NCBI GenBank assembly: GCA_007127235.1
Contig: SKZT01000112.1
Span: 1 to 43,516, forward strand
DNA length: 43,516 nucleotides
Reading direction: 5' to 3'
Source of the DNA: Desulfobacteraceae bacterium
GTDB taxonomy: Bacteria > Desulfobacterota > Desulfobacteria > Desulfobacterales > SKZT01
Made by a program: the position numbers and the translations under genes. Positions 27,404 to 37,143 of the stretch are shown piece by piece. Numbering within the stretch: the stretch's first letter is position 1; each line of letters starts with the position of its first letter. The notes beneath the pieces were generated by a model, which was given only the letters and a program-made list of their open reading frames with translations, ran no database searches and was not told the origin of the DNA.

Positions 27404-27817
27404 TTGAACGGACTTGAAAATATTTCCGCAAACGATGGATGGGCAATTGCTCTTATGGGAGTCAGTATTGTTTTTATAGGGTTAATCCTGTTGTCTCTAT
27501 GCATTTCCCAATTACATAAGATAATAGATTTCTGGGAAAATATCGGAAAAGACAAAGACATCCACCGCAAGAAATACATAACCCCGCCCAGGGAAAGTAC
27601 TGCCTTCCAAGCACCTGTCCTGGATGAAGAGTCTGAAACTATCCGGCAATACAAGGTGCTCGTAGATCGTCTCGAACAACCCTTTAGTTTGACTGATCTT
27701 CTTGAATTTGCTGAAAGGGTCGGACTGTATAACCCCCATTCAACCATCAATTATTTATTGGAAAAAAAAATCATTATTCCTGATAAAAACGGGTACTTTA
27801 TTTGGACAAGGCAATAA
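27404..27817 (+). CDS. OadG-family-like single-TM protein with C-terminal domain
   Basis: GWAIALMGVSIVFIGLILLSLCISQL N-terminal TM resembles the oxaloacetate decarboxylase gamma chain; preceded by GGAGGG RBS. Confidence 0.65.
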   Translation: MNGLENISANDGWAIALMGVSIVFIGLILLSLCISQLHKIIDFWENIGKDKDIHRKKYITPPRESTAFQAPVLDEESETIRQYKVLVDRLEQPFSLTDLLEFAERVGLYNPHSTINYLLEKKIIIPDKNGYFIWTRQ

Positions 27818-27892
27818 AAATTTATCGAATTTTCTCAATGAACCTGGTGAAACTAAATGGAGAACTTCCAATAGTGTTGGTAATGCTGAGCT

Positions 27893-29338
27893 ATGGATAA
27901 AAACAAATCAAATCGTTTGTCCACCATTTTTATTTATGGACGGGTTCCGCTCATATTTGCCGGGTTACTGTGTGCATTGGCTGTCATGTGGACCAAAGAT
28001 CCGGTCATCTATATGTTGGGGGTTTGTTTTCTGTTCATTTCCATGGCCTTCGATATTTCCGGCGTCTGGATTACATCCCGGTTCGAACAAATTCCGGCAC
28101 TGACCCATCTTGCCGACCGGGTTATGGATAAACTGATTTATTCGATCATCTTTCCCCTGGTTGCTGTTGGAGAGATGTGGCGACTCCAGCATATGGCCGC
28201 AGACATTTCCAAGGGAGAACAGCTTCATGCCATTTTTGTATTAATCCTTTGTATTACGGTATTGGTCAGAGACAATTTTGCCCATTTTATGCGCAACTTC
28301 TCAATCCGAAAAGGTGAACCTCCGGCTCACAACGAACTGAGCCGCCTGAGAATTCTGGTTGCAGCTCCGGTTGCAGCCATTTTATATGCCCACGCGTTTT
28401 ATATTCCTGAAGTCTCACAAATGATGTTTTCAGGATGGATTTCCTGGATCGGCAATATTTCTTTAAGGCTTCTTTTTGTTATAGAAATTGTCTTTCTTGT
28501 GATCAACTTCGGCTCTATCGCCCGGTATTGTAAAAAATACGGCAGCCTGTGCCTGGATGAACTCTGCTTTGAAAATGATCTTCTTCGAAACCGGATTTTG
28601 TCCTTTTTCCCCAACACCCTTACTGTCATGAATGCCATCATGGGATTGCTCTCGGTATTTTTTGTCTATCAGGGAAGACTACAGGAAGCCTATTTAATTT
28701 TGATGGGTGCTGCCTTTTTTGATAAACTTGATGGAGCCCTGGCAAGAAAACTTGGATTGACCCAACCCCCAAAGGCCCAGGGCAATACCGCCAATATTAC
28801 CCTGGGCGCCATTTTGGATGATATCGCTGATGCCATCAGCTTTTGTATTTGTCCCGCATGGATTTTCTATATTGTTTTTTCAGAACATGCAAATGATATA
28901 CGATTTATTCTACCATTGGGGCTTGTCGCTGTGTTTTATGCGATTCTGGGGATTATACGGCTTATTTATTTTACCATCGATAAAAATCCCATACCCGGCT
29001 TCTTCAAGGGATTGCCTACTCCTGCAGCCGCTTTGCTTGTAACGGCTCCCATGGTTATTTTCAATCAAAGCTTTGTCGAAAACGACTTGTCTGCACTATG
29101 GGGGCATTTTTGTTTTTTCTGGATGGTTTTTATCGCAGTTATGATGAATTTTTATTCCATCCGATATCTACATGTCGGACGTTTCATGGATCAACATCCA
29201 TGGTTTACATGGTCCAGTATTATTTTTCTTCTCGTATTCGTTTTTACAGAGTTTTTTGGACACGTTGCGTTTTTATTCATGCTTGGCTACCTTTTCTCTC
29301 CATTTATCACACAAAAAGTGAATATTGATTTAAAGTAA
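27893..29338 (+). CDS. CDP-alcohol phosphatidyltransferase-family membrane protein, two tandem domains
   Basis: C-terminal domain: DKLDGALARKLG...LGAILDDIADAISF (CDP-AP signature). N-terminal half: DISGVWITSRFEQIPALTHLADRVMDKL (degenerate version). Confidence 0.8.
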   Translation: MDKNKSNRLSTIFIYGRVPLIFAGLLCALAVMWTKDPVIYMLGVCFLFISMAFDISGVWITSRFEQIPALTHLADRVMDKLIYSIIFPLVAVGEMWRLQHMAADISKGEQLHAIFVLILCITVLVRDNFAHFMRNFSIRKGEPPAHNELSRLRILVAAPVAAILYAHAFYIPEVSQMMFSGWISWIGNISLRLLFVIEIVFLVINFGSIARYCKKYGSLCLDELCFENDLLRNRILSFFPNTLTVMNAIMGLLSVFFVYQGRLQEAYLILMGAAFFDKLDGALARKLGLTQPPKAQGNTANITLGAILDDIADAISFCICPAWIFYIVFSEHANDIRFILPLGLVAVFYAILGIIRLIYFTIDKNPIPGFFKGLPTPAAALLVTAPMVIFNQSFVENDLSALWGHFCFFWMVFIAVMMNFYSIRYLHVGRFMDQHPWFTWSSIIFLLVFVFTEFFGHVAFLFMLGYLFSPFITQKVNIDLK

Positions 29339-29674
29339 CGTTTCTTTTTTCAGCAAATTTTGATGCCATATGGCAAACTCATACATGCCGATAAATCGAT
29401 CGTCGTTATTGATAATACCCACTGCCATTTCAATAACCCCTCTTTGATAGGCACTGCTGTATTCTTTGGATTTTTTTGACTGCAAAAATTCACCAATAAG
29501 CATTTGGGTTGTTCTGTTGGTTCCATCCTTTCGAATATCAATGGGGTCTTTGGGTTCTTCGAACGGATTCCAGTTTTCATACCCTTTTTTTTGAATAAAT
29601 TTTTGCCGCCTGGGAGACATGGCATCAAAAATCGCTTTTTTTCTGGCTTCATCGTCAGAAATTGATTTCGACAT
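29330..29674 (-). CDS. Hypothetical protein (114 aa)
   Basis: Open frame MSKSISDDEARKKAIFDAMSPRRQKFIQKKGYENWNPFEEPKDP..., Shine-Dalgarno-like AGGAG upstream. Confidence 0.7.
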   Translation of the reverse strand: MSKSISDDEARKKAIFDAMSPRRQKFIQKKGYENWNPFEEPKDPIDIRKDGTNRTTQMLIGEFLQSKKSKEYSSAYQRGVIEMAVGIINNDDRFIGMYEFAIWHQNLLKKETLL

Positions 29675-29685
29675 TTTTTATCTCC

Positions 29686-30369
29686 TTACTTCTTTATTTT
29701 TTCATTTTTTGCTTCTGTACTTTCTATTCCCAAGTATTCATCGTCATGTATTGTTATCAAAGCCATGGAAAGAGGCACAAGCAATTCTGGCAGTCCGCTG
29801 TATCTTGATCCAATGTGTGTGGTAATTTGAGCCGAAATATCATACAGCGCTTTATGGATAGCATCAAGGTTGACTGTAGGGTAATTGTTCCCTTTGACAA
29901 ACCCGGATAATCCGCAAGTATGTCCTTTTCCTGCAATAGCCGTAGGAATACCATACAATCTGCAGGTAATGGGACGAAATTCGTAAATGTCACATTGATC
30001 AGAATCATTGAGCATGGGACAGCGAACCCTCTGCTCTGCCATTTTTTCAAGAATGATTACTTCATCTTTTCCCTCCTTGAGTTCCTTGTAAGCGCCTTTT
30101 TTTAATTTAGTAATCATTCGGTCTGCACGGTTGGCTTTTTCGAGTAAATTTTCCAATTCAGCCCCATTAAATTTTTCTCTGAACTTTTTATTGATATAAA
30201 GCGCTTCTGCAAAACCAACATCAAACAAAGCATGGCAACAATCCGAACACTCAATCTTACATTTGACACAATCCGGATATTTTATTTTCATCTCCTCAAA
30301 AACCCTGTCCGCCAGTGCAACCAACTTTTTATACTTATCAAAAAACATGCTTAATTCCATATCCACCAA
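29686..30369 (-). CDS. YkgJ-like cysteine cluster protein
   Basis: CVKCKIECSDCCHALFDVG... RVRCPMLNDSDQCDIYEFRPITCRLYGIP. Confidence 0.88.
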   Translation of the reverse strand: MVDMELSMFFDKYKKLVALADRVFEEMKIKYPDCVKCKIECSDCCHALFDVGFAEALYINKKFREKFNGAELENLLEKANRADRMITKLKKGAYKELKEGKDEVIILEKMAEQRVRCPMLNDSDQCDIYEFRPITCRLYGIPTAIAGKGHTCGLSGFVKGNNYPTVNLDAIHKALYDISAQITTHIGSRYSGLPELLVPLSMALITIHDDEYLGIESTEAKNEKIKK

Positions 30370-30410
30370 TGACTCCTTTTTTTTCCACTAAATATGGGGG
30401 TAATAAAAAG

Positions 30411-30432
30411 TAATGTTTCACGTGAAACATTA
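30411..30432. promoter_or_regulatory. parS-type ParB-binding palindrome
   Basis: taaTGTTTCACGTGAAACAtta: perfect 22-bp palindrome containing the 16-bp parS consensus (30414-30429). Confidence 0.92.
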
Positions 30433-31875
30433 CTTTCCGATACAAAAGTTTTTAAACACCCTATCGAGAATATCTTCACTGATATCCACGCCCAGGGCCT
30501 GATCAATTTCTTTTTTTGCTTCCTGAAACTCAAAAGCCACAATTTCCATGGGCCCATTACTGTCATAGCATCTCATTGCGTTTTCAATGGCTTTTGAGGC
30601 ATTTTCAATGTTTTGTTTTTGACGAACATTGGAAACAATAATTTCTTTTGACTCATCATTAAATCCTTCTGTGATTACACTGCGAATTATCTGAGCTCTA
30701 AGTGCATCCATGGATTTGTCTTTCAAGGCGGAAATAATGACCTTTTCCTCCTTTCGCCATTCTTCCGGCATTTCTTCTACCTGCTCATTTTCAATGAGAT
30801 CTTTTTTATTAAACACCAAAATTTTCTTCTTTTCCCTGATACTCTTAAAAATGGCAAAATCTTCCGGACCAGGCTTACGGGAAATATCGTATACCATAAG
30901 AATCAGGTCTGCATTTTGGATTTTTTCCCGGGTTTTTTGGATCCCGATAATTTCCACGGGATTTCTGCTATCTCGTATTCCGGCGGTATCAATAAGCCGG
31001 ACTTTTATTCCCTGTATATTGAAACTTTCCTCGATATGATCTCTTGTGGTGCCTGGAAATGGAGTAACGATTGATCTTTCCTGGCACAACAGTCTGTTCA
31101 TAATACTGCTTTTGCCCACATTGGGTTTTCCTGCCAACGCAATCCGAATGCCATCTTTTAATATTTGTCCTGTATATGCACTTTTTTCAAGGTTTTTTAA
31201 GGGCTCGTAAATATATTCAATCCAGAATTTTTTTTCGATATAGTCCTCTCCCTGGTCATCGGAAAATTCTATTTGTGCTTCAATTTCCGCCAGGGATTTT
31301 AAAATATTGTCTTGAATATGCCGCAGTTTATCTTTCAGCCTACCTTCCAGCTGGCATGAAGCAATTTTTCTTGCGCTTTCGGTTTCGGCATTGATCAAGT
31401 CAATGACCGCCTCAGCCTGGGTCAGATCGAGTCTTCCGTTTAAAAAAGCCCGCTTGGTAAACTCTCCGGGTTCAGCGATTCTTGCGTGCTGCTGCAAGAT
31501 GATGTTCAAAATTTTTTCCAGCACTGCATATCCCGAATGGGCATGAATTTCTACCACATCTTCTTTGGTATAAGATCTCGGGGCTATCATGGGCAGCAAG
31601 AGAACCTCGTCAATGGTAATCTTTTTTTTTATGGGATCAACGATTTTTCCATAGTATATCCGGTGACTTTCGATTTTAAATTTCTTATGCTTATTTTTAA
31701 CGGGTATGAAAATGTTTTGAACGATAACAAGCGCGTTTTTTCCGGATATACGGATTATGCCTATACCCCCTTTTCCGGGGGGAGTCGCAATGGCTACAAT
31801 GGTGTCGTTGAAGCTAGGGTCGAAATCCCGGTATTGGCAGTGAAATGATGTTTCTGTTTTTTGCAAATTTGACAT
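30430..31875 (-). CDS. mnmE: tRNA modification GTPase MnmE/TrmE
   Basis: DTIVAIATPPGKGGIGIIRISG, GKPNVGKSSIMNRLL, C-terminal CIGK. Confidence 0.97.
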   Translation of the reverse strand: MSNLQKTETSFHCQYRDFDPSFNDTIVAIATPPGKGGIGIIRISGKNALVIVQNIFIPVKNKHKKFKIESHRIYYGKIVDPIKKKITIDEVLLLPMIAPRSYTKEDVVEIHAHSGYAVLEKILNIILQQHARIAEPGEFTKRAFLNGRLDLTQAEAVIDLINAETESARKIASCQLEGRLKDKLRHIQDNILKSLAEIEAQIEFSDDQGEDYIEKKFWIEYIYEPLKNLEKSAYTGQILKDGIRIALAGKPNVGKSSIMNRLLCQERSIVTPFPGTTRDHIEESFNIQGIKVRLIDTAGIRDSRNPVEIIGIQKTREKIQNADLILMVYDISRKPGPEDFAIFKSIREKKKILVFNKKDLIENEQVEEMPEEWRKEEKVIISALKDKSMDALRAQIIRSVITEGFNDESKEIIVSNVRQKQNIENASKAIENAMRCYDSNGPMEIVAFEFQEAKKEIDQALGVDISEDILDRVFKNFCIGK

Positions 31876-31931
31876 ACATCCCTTTTAATGAAGATGCTCT
31901 GCGCCGCATGGAATCGACAAGAGTTAAAAAA

Positions 31932-32807
31932 TTATTTTTTATTTTTTTTAGGGAAAATCACAAGTTTTCGATAAAAACCATTTCCGATACTTTGTGTTCT
32001 GACACCTGAGTCATCTTTTAAAAGAAGATGTACAACCCTACGGTCGTGTGCGTTCATTTGTCCTATGGTCACAGGCCTGCCCACTCTTTTGGCTTTTTCG
32101 GCAAGCTTTGCAGACAATTTTTCCAGGTTGAGCCGCCTGTTTTCGAGGTAATTTTCCACATCTACATGAACCATCACTTTTTGCTGACTCGTTTTATTGA
32201 CTATTTTTTCAACGATGTATTGAATGGCTTCAAGGGTTTGTCCCTTTTTTCCGATAAGTACGGCTGAATTTCCACCATTGACGTGATATTTAATCTTGTT
32301 TTTTTCCAGTCGGGTCTCAATTCCGGCGCCGGTGGTAATAAGGTCGATAATTTTTTGGAGTACTTCTTCGCCGGCGATTAAAGCATGTGCGTTATTTTGT
32401 AAATTATCCTGGGCTTTCTCAGAGGAAATTTCAACTTTTTCTTCTTTCAACTCTGCGACAATGCCACCTATTTCTTCGTTGTTTTTCAACGCTAAGTTGT
32501 TTTCTCCGAATGATTCCTCGATCATAGCAGAAATTTCGGTTTTATCCTGTTCTTCCAAAATAAGGGAAGATTTTATATTGCTGCTGTTATTTTCATGTTT
32601 TCTGGTTTTTAATTGACGCGGCGAGGTCACCCTGATCTTTGCCTTTTTGGTTCCAACAAGGCCGAATATCCCGGTTGACCCGTAGGAAATAACGTCGTAT
32701 TTAAGCTTTTCCTCTTTGACTTTTAATTTTTCACATGCTTTTTTAATGGCATTTTCAATATTTTTTCCTTCGAATTCCAACCCTGATGTCATGAAAACCT
32801 CCGTCAT
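31932..32807 (-). CDS. Jag/SpoIIIJ-associated RNA-binding protein (Jag-N, KH, R3H)
   Basis: LEFEGKNIENAIKKACEKL, VLIGKKGQTLEAIQYIVEKIVNK, MNAHDRRVVHLLLKDDSGVRTQSIG. Confidence 0.95.
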   Translation of the reverse strand: MTEVFMTSGLEFEGKNIENAIKKACEKLKVKEEKLKYDVISYGSTGIFGLVGTKKAKIRVTSPRQLKTRKHENNSSNIKSSLILEEQDKTEISAMIEESFGENNLALKNNEEIGGIVAELKEEKVEISSEKAQDNLQNNAHALIAGEEVLQKIIDLITTGAGIETRLEKNKIKYHVNGGNSAVLIGKKGQTLEAIQYIVEKIVNKTSQQKVMVHVDVENYLENRRLNLEKLSAKLAEKAKRVGRPVTIGQMNAHDRRVVHLLLKDDSGVRTQSIGNGFYRKLVIFPKKNKK

Positions 32808-34468
32808 TATCCTTTCTTTTGCGAAACGTAGTATTGTTGACCCATGGACAGAAGGTTGTTAACGAGCCAGTATAAGACAAGTCCTGATGAGAAATTGATA
32901 AAAATAAACGTAAAAAGAATTGGCATGAACATCATTAGTTTTGCCTGAGTCGGATCAACAGGAGCAGGGGCCATCTTTTGCTGAAGAAACATGCTGGCGC
33001 CCATAATCAGTGTCAGCACCGGTATTCCATAAGGCGGTTGCATCAGTGGAATATAAATATCCAAATTAAAGAGTCTGTCAGGTGCCGAAAGATCATTGAT
33101 CCACAATACAAAAGGGGCGTGCCTAAGCTCTATGGCTTCATATAGCATTCTGTATAAAGCGAAAAAGACCGGTATTTGTAAAACCATGGGAAGGCACCCT
33201 CCCAGAGGATTGACCTTATAGGTTTTATACAGTCCCATGACTTCCTGATTCACCTTTTTTTTGTCATCTTTATACTTTTCTTTAATTTCATTCATCAATG
33301 GCGCCAGTTTTTTCATTTCATTCATGGACTTATAACTTTTGTTGCCCAGCGGCCAGAGAATGATTTTGACAACAAAGGTCAGGAGGATGATAGCAATACC
33401 GTAATTGGGAATGTAGTCATGGATGAAATTCATCAACCACAGACAGGGTTTGGCGATAAAATCAAACATTCCGAAATTGATTGATTTATCAAGTCCGTTA
33501 TTCATTTGGCTTAAAAGCCTCATGTTTTTAGGCCCAAAAAAAACATCGTATTCAAAAGTGCTAACACTCCCCTTTTCCATGTTAATCAGGGGTTCACGAT
33601 AGCTGTTGTAGACTATTCTGCCGCCTGCATCCTGCAGAAGCATTTCAGCGTTTTTCACCTCTTTTGGAACAATGCTGTTCATAAAATAAATGGTTTCGAG
33701 GCCGACCCATTTTATTCTTCCTGAATTAACCGGTTCCTTTTTTATGTCGCCAAGTTTTACCTTGTGAACTTTGCCGTCGATCAATCCACTGGGGCCCACA
33801 AAACCGTAATAAGTGGTGCCTGGCTCCATTTGATTTACCAAAGTAACTTTCAGCTGGTCCACAATATCTCTTTCAGAACTGTTTTTCACACGAACCACCA
33901 TGGTTATCAGGTAGGTGTCAGGCGAAAAGATGTACTCTTTTTCAAAAATAACCCCCTCCGGCGATAACCATTGGTAGGTAATGGTTTCTGTTTGGTTATA
34001 TACCCTTATGGTTTCACCGGCAGCCTTACTTACAAAAATCGCATCATTGAGGCCCTGGATACTGTTGTTTTGAAAGGAGCACTGCAAGCTGCCGTTTCCA
34101 ATTTCCTTAGAAATCAATTCTTTTAGAGGGGCATTCTCGTCAACGCTTTCCCTGTAATTTTTCAAAGTAAAACTTTGAAAGGTTGCTCCTTTTTCTGAAA
34201 TACTCACCGTATATAGAGGTGTATCGATTATGGTCGCACGGATTTCGTAATCCTCAATTCCATGTATCTGCTCATCCATAGACTTTTTGAGTTCTTCTTC
34301 TATTTGAAAAGTAAAATCCCGGGGCGTTTTATCTTCAGTCTCCTGCTCGGTAGTATGAGTTTCCCTGGGTAATCTTTCTAAATCTCCTCTATCTACGAAA
34401 AATACTTCCCAAAGTATAAATATTAAAAAAGATAGTACGATAGCAATAAATATGCGAGCATGCTCCAT
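32807..34468 (-). CDS. yidC: Membrane protein insertase YidC
   Basis: N-terminal TM plus periplasmic domain, YGIAIILLTFVVKIILWPLGNKSYKSMNEMKKLAPLMNEIKEKYKDD, NPLGGCLPMVLQIPVFFALYRML. Confidence 0.97.
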   Translation of the reverse strand: MEHARIFIAIVLSFLIFILWEVFFVDRGDLERLPRETHTTEQETEDKTPRDFTFQIEEELKKSMDEQIHGIEDYEIRATIIDTPLYTVSISEKGATFQSFTLKNYRESVDENAPLKELISKEIGNGSLQCSFQNNSIQGLNDAIFVSKAAGETIRVYNQTETITYQWLSPEGVIFEKEYIFSPDTYLITMVVRVKNSSERDIVDQLKVTLVNQMEPGTTYYGFVGPSGLIDGKVHKVKLGDIKKEPVNSGRIKWVGLETIYFMNSIVPKEVKNAEMLLQDAGGRIVYNSYREPLINMEKGSVSTFEYDVFFGPKNMRLLSQMNNGLDKSINFGMFDFIAKPCLWLMNFIHDYIPNYGIAIILLTFVVKIILWPLGNKSYKSMNEMKKLAPLMNEIKEKYKDDKKKVNQEVMGLYKTYKVNPLGGCLPMVLQIPVFFALYRMLYEAIELRHAPFVLWINDLSAPDRLFNLDIYIPLMQPPYGIPVLTLIMGASMFLQQKMAPAPVDPTQAKLMMFMPILFTFIFINFSSGLVLYWLVNNLLSMGQQYYVSQKKG

Positions 34469-34608
34469 TTCATTCTCCTGGTTTTATTGGGATTCCCTTT
34501 TGCTAATTTACAGTGTATCTGAAGACAACGTGTTGTTTGCCAACATTTAAGCATAACAGGCGGGTTTAACTGACAAGGAAGATCGGTTCACGGTACTCAA
34601 GTATGTGG

Positions 34609-34905
34609 TTAGTCCGGAAAATCAATTTTATGCGCATTGCTTTTGGTATTATTCGGGCCGATTTTGTTGTTTTTTTCCGGCACAGCGTCGTATCCACCGG
34701 GATGAAACGGGTGACACTTGAACAGCCGTTTTAACATAAGAATCATTCCCCGGACAGGACCGTGCAGATTAATTGCCTGGTAAGCATAAGCGGAGCAGCT
34801 CGGATAAAATCTGCAATTGGAACCTGTTAATGGAGAGATTATCAATTGGTATAGCCTGATTAAAAAAAGGGATATTTTTTTAATCAGGTGATTTATCGTT
34901 CCCAT
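34609..34905 (-). CDS. yidD: Membrane protein insertion efficiency factor YidD
   Basis: [28 protein letters not shown]...[14 protein letters not shown]. Confidence 0.96.
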   Translation of the reverse strand: MGTINHLIKKISLFLIRLYQLIISPLTGSNCRFYPSCSAYAYQAINLHGPVRGMILMLKRLFKCHPFHPGGYDAVPEKNNKIGPNNTKSNAHKIDFPD

Positions 34906-34906
34906 G

Positions 34907-35248
34907 TTAATCTATTTTTTTGAACAAATTCTCAAGTGTTTGAAACGTCTTTGTTGAATCCAGATATATGGACTGCTTTTTAGCGACAATGTTAATATCT
35001 CTGTTTTCAGGCAAAGCACTCCTGTTGAGTCTGAAAAATTCTCTGCAATACCGCTTGATTTTATTTCTTTGGACTGCTTTTCCAACCTTTTTGGTCACGG
35101 TAATTCCCAGGCGACTCTTTTCTTTCGAGTTTTCAGAGTAAATAAGGACAAAATGACGGTTGTGAACTTTTTTCCCTTTATCGGATAGTTCTACGTATTC
35201 TTTACGCTTTAAGATTCTGTCCTGTTTTTTGAATTGTTGTGAGACCAA
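34907..35248 (-). CDS. rnpA: Ribonuclease P protein component
   Basis: [27 protein letters not shown]...[28 protein letters not shown]. Confidence 0.95.
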   Translation of the reverse strand: MVSQQFKKQDRILKRKEYVELSDKGKKVHNRHFVLIYSENSKEKSRLGITVTKKVGKAVQRNKIKRYCREFFRLNRSALPENRDINIVAKKQSIYLDSTKTFQTLENLFKKID

Positions 35249-35315
35249 CCCGTTTTACCTATGAAAAATGTCTTTGATCGAATTACCGTAGTTTTATAAT
35301 ATCAGTTTTGCCTTT

Positions 35316-35450
35316 TTAAACGCTGAGTCGTTTTCTTCCTTTGGCTCTTCTTCTTTTAATCACTTTTTGGCCCTGCTTGGTGGACATTCTTTTTAAAAAC
35401 CCGTGAGTTCTGGCCCTTTTGATTCTGCTTGGCTGAAAAGTACGTTTCAT
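35316..35450 (-). CDS. rpmH: 50S ribosomal protein L34
   Basis: Not in the ORF track (too short). Reverse strand reads [44 protein letters not shown]. Confidence 0.97.
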   Translation of the reverse strand: MKRTFQPSRIKRARTHGFLKRMSTKQGQKVIKRRRAKGRKRLSV

Positions 35451-35577
35451 TTTTATTTCCTTTTACCGTATTGTATTTTTCTGTTTTTTTCAGATTATAA
35501 CCCATTTATTATTATCCGAAAGTATAATTTTCCAAATTAACCATATATCTATTTATCTGTCAATATTGAAATTTTTA

Positions 35578-37143
35578 TCATTTTGTAAAAGATTCAAAAA
35601 AATCAAACTGTTCCATATGAAATTGTTTGTTTGGAAAAATGACCAGTTGTTTTTTTATTTTTTTTTCCAGGTTAACAATGATTCTATTTTCTTCGCCCAG
35701 CAACAGTTCGGCAATTTCGGGGTTAACTCTCAGTGTGCATTTGGTGCCAGCTATATCATAAGCGTCTCTGATTATCTCCCTGTATATATTGTAACAAATG
35801 GTTTTTTTGGAAATAAGGTATCCTTCCCCATCACAATAAAAACAGGGTTCGCACAGCAATTGGTTCAGGGGTTTTTTGATTCGTTTCCGTGTCATCTGGA
35901 TGAGTCCCAGCTCGGACATGGTCAGTATGTGGGTTTTGCTTCTGTCTTTTTTCAATGCTTCGTTAAGGGCTTTATATACCTTTTCCTGGTTTTGTTTTTT
36001 TCCCATATCGATAAAATCGATAATAATGATGCCTCCCAGGTCCCTTAGCCTGATTTGATAGGCAATTTCTTTGACGGCTTCCAGGTTTGTTTTTAAAATG
36101 GTTTCTTCCAGATTGTGTTTTCCCACAAATCTTCCGGTATTAACATCGATGGCTGAAAGGGCTTCGGTCTGTTCGATAACAATATAGCCGCCGGATTTCA
36201 ACCACACCTTTCTTTTCAGTGCCCGGCTGATATCTCCTTCCAGATTATATGCATCAAAAAGGGGTTCAATACCGTCATAGTATTCCACCGAACTTTTCAT
36301 TCCCGGCATAAAATTATCCAAAAAGGAGATAATGGTTTCATATCCATGCCAGGAATCGATAATAAGTTTTTCCACTTCATGCGTCAAAAGGTCTCTGACC
36401 GCCCTTAAACTTACGGTCAATTCTCTATGAATCAAGGTTGCAGGAGAAACATTCTGGTATTTTTTTTTAATATTTTGCCAAATATTTTTCAAAAAAGCCA
36501 TCTCAGTCAAAAGCTTTTCTTGTTCAACCCCCTCTGCAGCAGTACGAACGATATATCCGAATTCATCGCTTTTGACCTCATAAATGAGTTTTCTCAATCT
36601 TTTGCGTTCGTTTTCGTCTTCGATTCTTCTTGACACACCGATATGCTCGGCATTGGGAAGCAACACCAGAAATCTTCCGGGAATAGATACATAACCGGTT
36701 ACCCTCGCGCCCTTGGTGCCCATGGGTGCTTTGGCCACCTGGACCATGATTTCCTGTCCTTCGCAAATCATATCTTCAATTTGAAATGTGGCCCTGGCAT
36801 ATACAGGCTCATGTTGTTCGCTTTCAGGCTCATGTTGTTCGCTTTTTTGAAGGTTATTCTCCGGCTCATTTATTTTTTTATCGTTTAAAAAAAGCTGTTC
36901 ATATTCATTTGCATTTCCAAAAAACAGGTCATTGACGTAAATAAAAGCCGCCTGCTGTAAACCGATATCCACAAATGCCGCCTGCATGCCGGGAAGAACT
37001 CTTCGGACTTTTCCCTTATAAATATTGCCTGCAATATCTGATTCATCATGCCTTTCGATAAACAGCTCCGCAATAGTGCCATCTTCAACGAGTGCAACCC
37101 TTGTTTCATGTTCGAAATCGTTAATAATCAGCTGCTTAAACAT
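35578..37143 (-). CDS. rng: Ribonuclease G/E family protein
   Basis: AGNIYKGKVRRVLPGMQAAFVDIGLQQAAFIY (S1), EALSAIDVNTGRFVG, LRDLGGIIIIDFIDM, LTMSELGLIQMTRKR, CEPCFYCDGEG. Confidence 0.95.
   Translation of the reverse strand: MFKQLIINDFEHETRVALVEDGTIAELFIERHDESDIAGNIYKGKVRRVLPGMQAAFVDIGLQQAAFIYVNDLFFGNANEYEQLFLNDKKINEPENNLQKSEQHEPESEQHEPVYARATFQIEDMICEGQEIMVQVAKAPMGTKGARVTGYVSIPGRFLVLLPNAEHIGVSRRIEDENERKRLRKLIYEVKSDEFGYIVRTAAEGVEQEKLLTEMAFLKNIWQNIKKKYQNVSPATLIHRELTVSLRAVRDLLTHEVEKLIIDSWHGYETIISFLDNFMPGMKSSVEYYDGIEPLFDAYNLEGDISRALKRKVWLKSGGYIVIEQTEALSAIDVNTGRFVGKHNLEETILKTNLEAVKEIAYQIRLRDLGGIIIIDFIDMGKKQNQEKVYKALNEALKKDRSKTHILTMSELGLIQMTRKRIKKPLNQLLCEPCFYCDGEGYLISKKTICYNIYREIIRDAYDIAGTKCTLRVNPEIAELLLGEENRIIVNLEKKIKKQLVIFPNKQFHMEQFDFFESFTK
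36804..36845. repeat. Perfect 2 x 21-bp tandem direct repeat inside rng
   Basis: caggctcatgttgttcgcttt repeated at 36804-36824 and 36825-36845; encodes repeated SEQHEPE. Confidence 0.95.
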
